Assembly (NCBI GenBank): GCA_016650365.1
Contig: JAENVV010000291.1
Span: 1 to 49,593 of the forward strand
From: Acidimicrobiia bacterium
GTDB taxonomy: Bacteria > Actinomycetota > Acidimicrobiia > Spongiisociales > JAENVV01
Length of the DNA stretch: 49,593 nt
Reading direction: 5' to 3'
Part shown: one piece after another, positions 1-8,600 of the stretch
How positions within the stretch are numbered: the stretch's first letter is position 1
Layout of the letters: the number at the start of each line of letters is the position of its first letter
The notes under the pieces: model-generated
Told to the model about the DNA's origin: nothing
The model's input: the letters and a program-made list of their open reading frames with translations, nothing else
Databases searched by the model: none
Program-made: the position numbers and the translations under genes

Positions 1-61
1 CTGGGTCTGAACGGTGGCTCGTCTTGCCCGGTTTGGCGAGCAAGACGTCTCGGTCGGGTGA

Positions 62-1072
62 TTAGTGGTCGGCCCCAGGACTGAGTTGCTGTTTCATCCA
101 GTCCGCCGAATTATGGAAATTGGCGATGGCGCTACCCGGCGGACACAGGTCGTCGACGGCGGCGCTGAGTTCTGGGGGGAACGACATGTCGCCTACGGCG
201 ACCATGTCGTTGAGCTGATCGATGGTCTTGGCTCCGAACAGTGGAGCGACCACGCCAGGTTGGTCTTTGACCCAGCAGATGGCGAGTCGAGCCGGGTCGT
301 ACCCATGGACCCTGGCAAGGGCGGCGAACCGGTTGCCGGCGGCGACCGCCTGGCTGGTTACTCGTTCGGCATAGATGCCGCCCCGCGCGGATGCCCGCGA
401 TCCGGTCGGCGTCGGATGGTTGTCGTCGTATCTGCCCGCCAGCATGCCCATTGCGAGGGGCGACCATGGGAGGAGGCCCAAACCGAAGGTTTGGGCCATG
501 GGCACGATTTCGTTTTCGATTCGCCGGTCGAGAATGTTGTACGGGGGCTGTTCGGTGACAAACCCCTCCCACCCGGCCGCTTCAGCAACGTTTATGCCTT
601 CGAGAATCCGCCACGCCGGCGACGTCGAACTGCCTACAAAGCGCACCTTGCCTGCTTCAACGAGTTCGTGCAACGCTCCCATCGTCTCAGCCATGGGTAC
701 GTCGAAGTCGGGCCGATGTAGCTGAAAAAGGTCGATGTAGTCCGTGTTCAAACGGGCGAGTGAAGCGTCGCACGCCTTGAGAATTGCCTGGCGCGAGTTG
801 CCGCGGTCGTCCGGTTCTTGGCCGGTCGGGTAGTAGGCCTTGGTCGCCACAACTGCTTCCGTTCGACGCCCGGCAATGGCCTTCCCGAGAATTCGTTCGG
901 CGTCTCCGCCTGCATACGTATTGGCGGTATCAAAAAGCGTGATGCCGGCATCGAGGGCGGCCTGTACGAGCCGTATGCATTCGGCTTCGGGCGTTGGATT
1001 TGCGAAGTTGTCCGTCCCCAGCGCCAGGGCAGAGACCTCGATGTCGGATCTGCCGAGCCGCCGATACTGCAT
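62..1072 (-). CDS. aldo/keto reductase
   Basis: NAD(P)H-dependent reduction of an aldehyde or ketone in the cytoplasm; the substrate cannot be read from the sequence. The 336 residues have the family's normal length. The catalytic tetrad is visible as D48 and Y53 (FDTANTY), K78 (VVATKAY) and H119 (LFQLHR). The C-terminal half carries the LPWSPLAMGML segment typical of the barrel. The ATG overlaps the TGA of the upstream SDR gene (ATGA), so the two are translationally coupled and probably act on related carbonyl/alcohol substrates. Family assignment is firm; specificity is unknown. Confidence 0.93.
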   Translation of the reverse strand: MQYRRLGRSDIEVSALALGTDNFANPTPEAECIRLVQAALDAGITLFDTANTYAGGDAERILGKAIAGRRTEAVVATKAYYPTGQEPDDRGNSRQAILKACDASLARLNTDYIDLFQLHRPDFDVPMAETMGALHELVEAGKVRFVGSSTSPAWRILEGINVAEAAGWEGFVTEQPPYNILDRRIENEIVPMAQTFGLGLLPWSPLAMGMLAGRYDDNHPTPTGSRASARGGIYAERVTSQAVAAGNRFAALARVHGYDPARLAICWVKDQPGVVAPLFGAKTIDQLNDMVAVGDMSFPPELSAAVDDLCPPGSAIANFHNSADWMKQQLSPGADH

Positions 1073-1821
1073 CAGCGAGCCCCGTATCCGGCGTCGACGC
1101 TGACGAGCGCCCCGGTCATGTAACTCGAACGGTCTGAAGCCAGGAAGGCCACTACTTCGGCGACTTCGGCAGGTTGGGCGAGCCGCCCCATCGGAACCGT
1201 TGCGGCGATGTCCTCCAGCATGTCATCCGTGACTGGACCGGTTCGTTCAGAGCGGAGCATGGGTGTGTCTACCTCTCCGGGGCAGACGGCGTTGACCCTG
1301 ATGCCGCCTGAGGCGTGCTCGATAGCCAGCGCTCTTGTGAGGTTATGTACGGCGCCTTTTGAGGCGCAGTAGGCGGCGACTCCCGCGGCACCGAGATCCC
1401 CCCAAATCGACCCGAAGTTCACGATGGCACCGCCGGTTCCGGCCATGGCTCTGACAGCCGCTCGGCACATGAAGAATGTCCCGTCGACGTTTACGCTCAT
1501 CACCCGGCGCCACTCGTCATCGGAAGTCGTGGCCGCAACGGAGCGGACGATTACGCCGGCGGCGTTGACCAAAACGTCGAGCCGACCGTGGGTGGCGATC
1601 GCCCCGGCGATGGTCGCGTTGCAGAACGCTGAGTCACTGACGTCTCCGATGATGGGCGAGGGGAGATGGAGTGATTCGCATACCTTCGAGGCGAGATCGT
1701 TGTTTTGATCAACGACGATCACGGTTGCCCCACGTTCGGCCAGGAGAGCAGATGTGGCAGCTCCCATTCCTGAGGCTCCTCCGGTGACGATGGCAACCCG
1801 GCCTGTGAAATCGTTCAGCAT
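1072..1821 (-). CDS. SDR family oxidoreductase (FabG-like)
   Basis: Classical short-chain dehydrogenase of 249 residues that interconverts alcohol and ketone with NAD(P). Seen: glycine-rich TGGASGMG at 13-20, NAAG at 86-89, and active-site S138, Y151 and K155 (AAYCASK). An acidic residue after beta-2 (VVDQN) hints at NAD preference, which is inference. The start ATG at 1821 is preceded by TAGGCT seven bases upstream and has no Shine-Dalgarno sequence, so the mRNA is probably leaderless. First gene of a two-gene operon with the aldo/keto reductase. Confidence 0.93.
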   Translation of the reverse strand: MLNDFTGRVAIVTGGASGMGAATSALLAERGATVIVVDQNNDLASKVCESLHLPSPIIGDVSDSAFCNATIAGAIATHGRLDVLVNAAGVIVRSVAATTSDDEWRRVMSVNVDGTFFMCRAAVRAMAGTGGAIVNFGSIWGDLGAAGVAAYCASKGAVHNLTRALAIEHASGGIRVNAVCPGEVDTPMLRSERTGPVTDDMLEDIAATVPMGRLAQPAEVAEVVAFLASDRSSYMTGALVSVDAGYGAR

Positions 1822-1828
1822 CAGGGCG

Positions 1829-1834
1829 AGCCTA
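1829..1834 (-). promoter_or_regulatory. candidate -10 hexamer TAGGCT for SDR gene
   Basis: TAGGCT lies seven bases before the ATG at 1821 on the minus strand, the spacing expected when transcription starts at the start codon. No convincing -35 is seen. Confidence 0.5.
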
Positions 1835-1951
1835 CTCGGTACCCGGTCTGGCTACTCCAGTACAATTGGCTTTCACAATATGTCAATCGGCACCACTTCA
1901 TTTGGGCGGGTGTCGGCCAAACGGCAAACGCGAATCCTGGTCACGTGGGGC

Positions 1952-1957
1952 TAGGCT
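1952..1957 (+). promoter_or_regulatory. candidate -10 hexamer TAGGCT for mmsA
   Basis: TAGGCT would give a leader of about 20 bases before the ATG at 1985. That leader contains GAGGAG at 1974-1979, a good ribosome binding site. This gene therefore looks leadered, unlike its divergent neighbour. Confidence 0.4.
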
Positions 1958-1984
1958 CGCTGACGCCTGCCAAGAGGAGTCGCC

Positions 1985-3478
1985 ATGAACAAAATCAATC
2001 ACTGGGTTTCTGGATCACATTGGGACGGGGTCGGCAGCGACACGGCGCCCGTGTTCAACCCGGCGACCGGGCAGCAATCGGCCGAAGTCGTTCTCGCTGG
2101 CGACGAAGATGTCAATCAGGCGGTTGCTGCTGCCGCCCTGGCCTTTCCGGCTTGGCGCGATGCGCCCTTGACTCGTCGCCAGAACATCATGTTCGAGTTC
2201 CGGCGGATTCTCAATGACCGCAAGCTCGATCTCGCCCGGCAGGTCAGCGCCGAGCACGGGAAGACCGTCGACGATGCCCTGGGCGAAGTTCAGCGCGGTC
2301 TGGAAGTGGTCGAGTTCGTCTGCAATATTGCCCATCTGCTCAAAGGGGATTACTCGGAGCAGGTTTCCACGGCAGTCGATACGTACACCATCCGTCAGCC
2401 GCTCGGGGTGGTCGCCGGAATCACGCCGTTCAACTTCCCGGCCATGGTCCCGATGTGGATGTACCCCGTCGCGATTGCGTGCGGGAATACCTTCGTGCTG
2501 AAGCCATCCGAAAAGGATCCGTCGGTCTCGATGATGGCGGCCGAGATGTTTCAAGAGGCCGGGCTGCCCGATGGTGTGTTCAACGTGGTACACGGCCAGA
2601 AACCCGCCGTGGACGCCTTATTGGCTCATCCCGACGTTGCGGCGCTGAGCTTTGTCGGGTCGACCCCGATCGCCCGGTACATCTACGAGACCGGCACCAA
2701 AAATGGCAAGCGCGTCCAGGCCCTCGGTGGAGCCAAGAATCACATGATCGTTCTCCCCGACGCCGATATGGATCTGGCGGCCGATGCCGCCGTTTCAGCC
2801 GGATACGGATCGGCCGGTGAACGTTGCATGGCGATCTCGGTCGTCGTGACGGTCGGCGATGCGGCCGACCGGCTTCTTCCCAAGGTTCGCGAACGGATGG
2901 CCGACCTCACCGTGGCTCCCGGCGATGTCGAGGGCGCCCAGATGGGTCCCCTTGTAACGAAACAGCACCTTGAGCGGGTGGCCGGATACGTCGATGCCGG
3001 AGAAGCTGCCGGGGCGACCATGCTCGAGGACGGACGGGGCTTGGTCGTCGAAGGGCACGAGGAGGGTTATTTCATCGGCCCCACCCTGTTCGACAACGTC
3101 ACGCCTGACATGTCGATCTACCAGGACGAGATCTTTGGTCCAGTGCTGTCGACCGTTCGGACGAGTTCGTATCAAGAGGCCATCGACCTCATCAATGCGA
3201 ATCCGTATGGAAATGGTACGGCCATTTTCACGAACGACGGTGGCGCGGCTCGTAAGTTCCAGAACGAGATCCAGGTGGGCATGGTGGGTATCAATGTGCC
3301 GATCCCGGTCCCGCTGTCGTTCTACAGCTTCGGCGGATGGAAGGACTCCAACTTCGGTGATCATGCCATCTATGGTCCCGACGGAATCCACTTCTATACC
3401 CGGGGCAAGGTCATTATCAGTCGCTGGCCCGACCCGATCCATCGTGGGGTGGATCTCGGCTTTCCCCAACACGGCTAG
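1985..3478 (+). CDS. mmsA: methylmalonate-semialdehyde dehydrogenase (CoA-acylating)
   Basis: Oxidises (methyl)malonate semialdehyde to propionyl- or acetyl-CoA with NAD and CoA, in valine, thymine and inositol breakdown. The 497 residues match the family's length. Seen: N-terminal INHWVSG and VFNPATG, the ITPFNFPAM cofactor region near 146-154, FVGST at 223-227, and catalytic C281 within GSAGERCMAIS, the MmsA-type signature. IYQDEIFGPVL and the C-terminal FGGWKDSNFGD also fit. The start is fixed by GAGGAG six bases upstream. Downstream, a DinB-like gene follows after 15 bases. Confidence 0.94.
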   Translation: MNKINHWVSGSHWDGVGSDTAPVFNPATGQQSAEVVLAGDEDVNQAVAAAALAFPAWRDAPLTRRQNIMFEFRRILNDRKLDLARQVSAEHGKTVDDALGEVQRGLEVVEFVCNIAHLLKGDYSEQVSTAVDTYTIRQPLGVVAGITPFNFPAMVPMWMYPVAIACGNTFVLKPSEKDPSVSMMAAEMFQEAGLPDGVFNVVHGQKPAVDALLAHPDVAALSFVGSTPIARYIYETGTKNGKRVQALGGAKNHMIVLPDADMDLAADAAVSAGYGSAGERCMAISVVVTVGDAADRLLPKVRERMADLTVAPGDVEGAQMGPLVTKQHLERVAGYVDAGEAAGATMLEDGRGLVVEGHEEGYFIGPTLFDNVTPDMSIYQDEIFGPVLSTVRTSSYQEAIDLINANPYGNGTAIFTNDGGAARKFQNEIQVGMVGINVPIPVPLSFYSFGGWKDSNFGDHAIYGPDGIHFYTRGKVIISRWPDPIHRGVDLGFPQHG

Positions 3479-3493
3479 ATCGGGGCGTCCGGG

Positions 3494-3982
3494 ATGGCTG
3501 ACGCCGAGTCGGAGCTTCACTTGCTGAGTCGATATCTTGACGCCTACCGGGGCGCCATCAGATGGAAAGTCGCCGGGTTGACAAGAGAACAGGCCGCTCG
3601 ATCGATGGTTCCGTCCGGAACGTCGCTACTTGGCATTGTCAAGCACATGGGATATGTCGAGCAAGGCTGGTTCCAGGAAGTCATCGATCGGCGTGAGCTC
3701 GAATCAATCCCACCCGATGAGGAATTCACGCCAGCTGACAACGAAACCGTTGACCAGATGGTTGCGTTCTTCGATGAGCAGTGTGCCATCAGTCGTGAGA
3801 TCTTGTCTTCCCGAGACCTCGACGAGATGGTTCCGTTCCATGACGGTGAGCTCTCGATCCGCGACGTGGTGGTTCACATGATTGAAGAAACCGCTCGTCA
3901 TGCCGGGCACATGGACATTTTGCGCGAGCAGATCGACGGGCAAACCGGAGGTTTCCCTCCAGGTGGGCTTCCCTGGTCCTAG
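3494..3982 (+). CDS. DinB/DUF664 family protein
   Basis: A 162-residue four-helix-bundle protein of the DinB/YfiT class, putative metal-dependent transferases that in actinobacteria often use mycothiol. Seen: histidines placed as in the metal triad (IVKHMGYVEQGW near 50, and HMIEETARHAGHMDIL near 130-142). The substrate is unknown. The start ATG has only a weak GGG upstream; it probably depends on the mmsA transcript 15 bases ahead. Its stop codon overlaps the stop of the convergent aconitase X small subunit. Confidence 0.85.
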   Translation: MADAESELHLLSRYLDAYRGAIRWKVAGLTREQAARSMVPSGTSLLGIVKHMGYVEQGWFQEVIDRRELESIPPDEEFTPADNETVDQMVAFFDEQCAISREILSSRDLDEMVPFHDGELSIRDVVVHMIEETARHAGHMDILREQIDGQTGGFPPGGLPWS

Positions 3983-4368
3983 CCGGCCGGGGGCACCAGG
4001 TCGATCGTGCTGGCCATCGTGGCGGCTTCATAGTCATCGGCCACCGCAACCGGGCAGATCCGGTCAGGGTATAACTCGGCGGCCACCAGTGCCCCAAGAG
4101 CCAGGATCGGGTCGGCTTCACCGAGAACGATGCCAGCCGGTCCGGTCCCGGCCCGGATACATTCGGCGAGGACGCTGCTTGATGATGAAGATCCCCGACC
4201 GGTGGGCATGACCATGATGTAGCCAGTGATCGTCAACCCGGCCTGGGGGTGAGCCTGATCAATGATCATCCCGGACGCCGGATCGACTCCGCCCCAGAAG
4301 CTGAGTGGCTCGTCGAGTACGAGGGTCACGGCCGAAGCGGTCCCGGCCACCAGAAACGTCACGTCCAT
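3979..4368 (-). CDS. aconitase X small (swivel) subunit, DUF126
   Basis: The 129-residue swivelling domain of aconitase X, which completes the active site of the large subunit encoded just upstream. Seen: the start MDVTFLVAGTASAVTLVLDEPLSFWGGVD, with the DUF126-type segments LSFWGGVD and GRGSSSSSSVLAE (the serine-rich phosphate/carboxylate-binding loop). An open frame continues further upstream, but the ATG at 4368 restores the family N-terminus and overlaps the large-subunit stop by 10 bases, the usual coupling for two subunits. Confident as to family. Confidence 0.9.
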   Translation of the reverse strand: MDVTFLVAGTASAVTLVLDEPLSFWGGVDPASGMIIDQAHPQAGLTITGYIMVMPTGRGSSSSSSVLAECIRAGTGPAGIVLGEADPILALGALVAAELYPDRICPVAVADDYEAATMASTIDLVPPAG

Positions 4369-5597
4369 AGGTCGTCTCGTTTCACGAGATGACCGGCGAC
4401 GGCCGATTCGACGCACTCTTCGACCGAGCCCAAGACCGCCTGCAAGCCGATGTTTCCTGGCGCGTAGTAGGCCCATTTGGCTGAATCGGTCATCGCCAAG
4501 CCACTGTCGAGAGGGGTGATCGACGTGACGTAGGTACACGTGTCGGTCACGATCGTCACACCAAGCGAGGCAAGTTCATCGTCCCGACCCCAGGTCTTCA
4601 GTACGTCTCGACCGGTACTCACATACAGGCTCAGGCGAACCGGACGTCCGCTGAGCATGTCGAGCAGGTGGTCCAGTTGGTTGGTCGAGTAGTGGGGCGT
4701 CCCGAGGTGTATGGAACCCAGGTGGCCGGCACCGCCGTCCGCACTGATCCGCTGACGGGCTGCGCGGAGCAGGTCGGTTGTGACCATGATGTGTGGCAGT
4801 TCAGAAGCGGCAAGTTGGCTGGCCGTTGGAGCTTCGGGGGTGATCCCGACCATATGAAAAAGACCAACCGACCCGGCCGATGCGGCGGCCGCTCCGAGGA
4901 TCTTCAGCTGATCCTCTGTGGCGGTGTCGACCCCCTCGATCGCCGGAACCAGTCCACCGGATCGGGCGCCGACGACCAGGCCAAGGACGGCGAAGAACGC
5001 ATCGCGCCGCTTGAGCCCGGCGGAAAGGCCGGAAACGTCGAACACAATCCCGGCCCGCCGGTTTTCGTCGAGGTGAAGGCCCGCGGCAGGCGCCCGTCCG
5101 GTGATGGCAGCTGCCGCGTCGATGAAGTCGCCATAACGGCCGGTCCGGGCTCCCAGCACGCTATTGGCGAAAACGATGGCGCTCGATTCGGCCCAGGCGA
5201 TGTGGTCGCCAAATGCCGGTCGGGTCAGGTCCTGATAGGGGGCACATGTCCAGGTCGGGCGAGCCCCTATTGCGGTGTAGGCATCCATGAGTTGACGGGC
5301 CCGGCCCTGGGTTTCGGGGTCGGATCGAATGAGGTCGGGATGGAGGAGATCGAGGGAGGAGACGTTGAGGGTGGTCGGTACCCGCACCCGGGCTCCGGCC
5401 AGGCGTTTGGCAAAATCCAGGCTGGCTTGACCGTTATACAGGCAGCCGTCGATGTGGGCTGCTGAGATGTCGAGGAGCCTCCGGGCGCCGGATGCCCTGG
5501 CGAGGCCGGAAACGATCCGCATCGCCAATGCCACCTGGGGGCCGGCTTGGCCATGCAGCATTGCCTGGTCATCATCATCCAGCATGAGATCGTTCAC
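4359..5597 (-). CDS. aconitase X large (catalytic) subunit, DUF521
   Basis: Catalytic subunit of aconitase X, a dehydratase related to aconitase. Characterised bacterial members dehydrate cis-3-hydroxy-L-proline; archaeal ones dehydrate mevalonate 5-phosphate. The bacterial setting favours the first, by inference. The 412 residues carry IDGCLYNG near 50, the cysteine-containing WTCAPYQ near 117, the hallmark FANSVLGARTGRYGD near 143-157, LHLDENRR, and a second cysteine in TDTCTY near 355, candidates for Fe-S ligation. The GTG start at 5597 has TAATCT six bases upstream and no Shine-Dalgarno sequence. No proline racemase or transporter is visible nearby to confirm the substrate. Confidence 0.9.
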   Translation of the reverse strand: MNDLMLDDDDQAMLHGQAGPQVALAMRIVSGLARASGARRLLDISAAHIDGCLYNGQASLDFAKRLAGARVRVPTTLNVSSLDLLHPDLIRSDPETQGRARQLMDAYTAIGARPTWTCAPYQDLTRPAFGDHIAWAESSAIVFANSVLGARTGRYGDFIDAAAAITGRAPAAGLHLDENRRAGIVFDVSGLSAGLKRRDAFFAVLGLVVGARSGGLVPAIEGVDTATEDQLKILGAAAASAGSVGLFHMVGITPEAPTASQLAASELPHIMVTTDLLRAARQRISADGGAGHLGSIHLGTPHYSTNQLDHLLDMLSGRPVRLSLYVSTGRDVLKTWGRDDELASLGVTIVTDTCTYVTSITPLDSGLAMTDSAKWAYYAPGNIGLQAVLGSVEECVESAVAGHLVKRDDLWT

Positions 5598-5603
5598 CCC
5601 GCC

Positions 5604-5609
5604 AGATTA
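5604..5609 (-). promoter_or_regulatory. candidate -10 hexamer TAATCT for aconitase X operon
   Basis: TAATCT stands six bases before the GTG at 5597, predicting a leaderless mRNA that starts at the GTG. Confidence 0.5.
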
Positions 5610-5642
5610 GGGCGGCCCGATGGGTTGCCGACTCCTCCATCG

Positions 5643-5666
5643 TTCATCGAACATACGTTCGATGAA
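5643..5666. promoter_or_regulatory. LexA (SOS) box upstream of dnaE2
   Basis: A perfect palindrome with ten-base arms: TTCATCGAAC, four bases (ATAC), then GTTCGATGAA. Its core TCGAAC-N4-GTTCGA is the actinobacterial LexA site. It covers the expected -35 of the dnaE2 promoter (TATACT at 5672-5677), so bound LexA would block dnaE2 until DNA damage. It lies 34 bases from the -10 of the divergent aconitase X operon and might affect that promoter too. Confidence 0.92.
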
Positions 5667-5671
5667 TTGGA

Positions 5672-5677
5672 TATACT
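5672..5677 (+). promoter_or_regulatory. candidate -10 hexamer TATACT for dnaE2
   Basis: Consensus-like -10 directly after the LexA palindrome. Transcription would begin near 5683-5684, just past the GTG at 5681 and a few bases before the ATG at 5690. This favours the ATG as the true start unless a shifted -10 (GATATA at 5670) is used. Confidence 0.5.
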
Positions 5678-5680
5678 GCG

Positions 5681-8600
5681 GTGTCCGACATGGACTACGC
5701 AGAGCTACACGCCCACACCAATTTCAGTTTTCTCGACGGGGCTTCTCATCCTCACGAGTTGGTGGAAAAGGCCGCAGAATTGGGGTACACGGCGCTGGCG
5801 GTAACCGATCATCACGGCTTCTACGGGGCGGCCCACGTAGCCAATGCCGCCAAAGAGTTCGGCATGCCCATCGTGTATGGCACCGAAATCGGCCTTCCTG
5901 CTTTTGGAGAGAAAACCGAAGACGCTCCCTTCGTCGATGCCGAAGCCTGGGACCTTGATCGAGCGCCTGAGCTGCTGCTCTTCGATCTTGATCAACCGCG
6001 TCGAGGTCGTACCAAGCGTATGCACGGGACCAAACCGACTGTGCCATTGCTTACTGATCATCTGGTTCTCCTCGCCACCGGGCCGGCGGGATATGGCGAT
6101 ATTTCCAAGTTGGTATCCACTGCACAATTCCGCGGAGAGAAGGACCGGCCTGAATATGCGTGGGAAGATCTGGCGACGGCCGCTGAATCGGGAAACATCA
6201 TTGCCTTGACGGGGTGTTGGCAGGGGGCCGTCCCTCGGTCTGCTCAGGCAGGTGATCTTTCAGGGGCCATGACCGAAGCGGGCCATCTGCGCGAGTTGTT
6301 CGGGGAACGCATGTACCTCGAACTGACTCACCATCGGATGCCGGAAGACGACATACGCAATGATGTTCTGGCAGAAGTCGGAGCCCGTCTCGGGCTGGCG
6401 ACGATCGCCACCAATAACGTTCACTATGACAGCCGCAATAAGGCAGACTTGTCTGAAGTGTTGGCAGCCGTCGCTGGTCGGAGGACGCTCGGTGTCAATG
6501 ATGGGTTCAGGCCGGCCACCGACGAACGCCATCTCAAGACGCCGGCCGAAATGGAGGCCCGTTTTCGACGTTACCCGGGTGCCGTGGGGAGGGCTGGGGA
6601 ACTCGGAGCAGACCTCGCCTTCGACCTTGACTTGATTGCGCCCGAGTTGCCCGACTTTCCCATGCCAGGTCATTTCCGGTCTGAAATGGAGTTCCTCCGT
6701 CATCTCACCCTTGAGGGGGCTCGCCAGGTGTACTCGGATGGCTCGGGGGGCATTGATCCCCGAGCGCTATCAAGGCTTGAACACGAACTCGGGGTGATAG
6801 ATCGGCTGAACTTTCCCGGCTACTTCCTCATCGTATGGGACATTGTTCAGTTCGCACGCTCACGGGATATCTATTGTCAGATTCGAGGATCGGGAGGTGA
6901 CTCGGCGATCTGTCGGTGTATTGGACTGACGCAAGTAGACCCGATTCGGCTTAACCTGCCGTTCGAGCGATTCCTATCAGAAGAGCGAGGTAGAGCGCCC
7001 GATATCGACCTTGATCTGGAGGCGGATCGTCGGGAAGAAGTGATTCAATACTGCTACCGCCGGTACGGGCGAGAGCGGGCCGCAATGGTTGCCAACGTGG
7101 TTACGTATCGAGCCAGGTCCGTGTTGCGTGATGTGGCCAAAACGTTCGGGTTCACGCAGGCGCAGGTCGATGGCCTTTCCAAATACATCGACACCCGCAA
7201 TCCGGCCAAGCTGCGTCTTGAAGCACCCCTCCCGGAAGGGTTGACGGCCGACCAGATCTACGACGTGTGTTGGCGACTGGACGGGTTTCCCCGTCACATG
7301 GGGATTCATTCGGGAGGCATGGTGATTGCCGACCGACCGTTGTGGCAGGTGGTCCCGTTGGAATGGGGGAGGATGGAAGGTCGATCGATTCTGCAATGGG
7401 ACAAGGAGTCGTGCGGCATGATCGGCATCGTAAAGTTCGACCTGCTGGGACTCGGGATGCTCAACGCCTTGCATCTTGCGGTGGATGGTATTCGTGAAAT
7501 GCACGGTGTCTCGATCGATCTGGCCACCATCGAACAGGAACCCGCTATTTATGAGTCATTGACGGCTGCCGACACGGTGGGGCTGTTTCAGATCGAATCG
7601 CGAGCTCAGATGGCCACGCTGCCCAGGATGAAACCGAAGACCTTCTATGACCTGGCAGTCGAGGTAGCGCTTATTCGACCGGGCCCCATCCAGGGTCACT
7701 CCGTGCATCCGTACCTGCGGCGCCGTAACGGTGAGGAACCGGTCAGATATCCGCATCCGCTCGCTGAACCCGTCCTCGCCAAAACACTTGGAGTTCCCAT
7801 CTTCCAAGAGCAGCTCATGGAGTTGGCGCGAGTGTGTGCAGGATTTGACCCGGGTCAATGTGACCGTCTTCGCCAGGCGATGACTCATAAGCGCTCCGAA
7901 CAAGCGATGGAAAAACTGAAGGCAGAGGTATACGAGGGGATGGTCGGTCAGGGAGTGGTCGGGGCAGCTGCCGACGAGATCTGGGAGAAACTTCAGGGGT
8001 TTGGATCGTTCGGATTTCCCGAGAGCCATTCGGTGTCGTTTGCCTACATCGTGTACATGTCGGCCTGGCTTCGCTATCACTGGCCGGCCGAATACCTGGC
8101 CGGTCTGCTCAATGCCCAGCCCATGGGGTTTTACAGTCCCAATTCGCTCGTCCACGACTCGCAGCGTCACGGCGTGGTGGTGAACCAACCGGACATCAAC
8201 CGGTCGTGGCATGACTGCTCGATTGAGGTAGAGGACGCCGACCCCGATGACATTGTCACGTTCCTTGGCAAATCGTGGCGGCGGGGGAGAGGCCCGGTGG
8301 ACGACCCGATCCGTATGGCGGTCTCGTTGCGGATCGGGTTGCGGTATGTGCGCAATCTTGGTGATGCTGAGATAACCCGCATCGAAGCGGCCCGGCAGAT
8401 CGGCGGTCCTTTTAGCTCTCCAGAAGAGCTCGCCCATCGGACTGGCCTCGGAGTGGGAGCTTTTGAAGCGTTGGCGGTCTCTGGTGCGCTTGTATCCATT
8501 GGCCTTGGCAAGCGAGACGGGTTGTGGGCGGCGGGCGCTCTGGCCGACATCGGCCCTGAGCGGCTTCCGCTGGCTCCGGGAGTAGAGGCACCCACCCTCC

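Noticed and set aside
20-47. Hairpin CGTCTTGC / GCAAGACG downstream of the aldo/keto reductase
   Set aside because: The eight-base stem has a twelve-base loop and no T-run, at the window edge; too weak to call a terminator.
1868-1890. Imperfect dyad around TTGGCTTTCACAATATGTCAA between SDR and mmsA genes
   Set aside because: Only the outer bases pair; matches of this quality occur by chance in AT-richer spacers.
4668-5465. Open frame antisense to the aconitase X large subunit
   Set aside because: Glycine-rich shadow; the minus strand encodes conserved aconitase X motifs.
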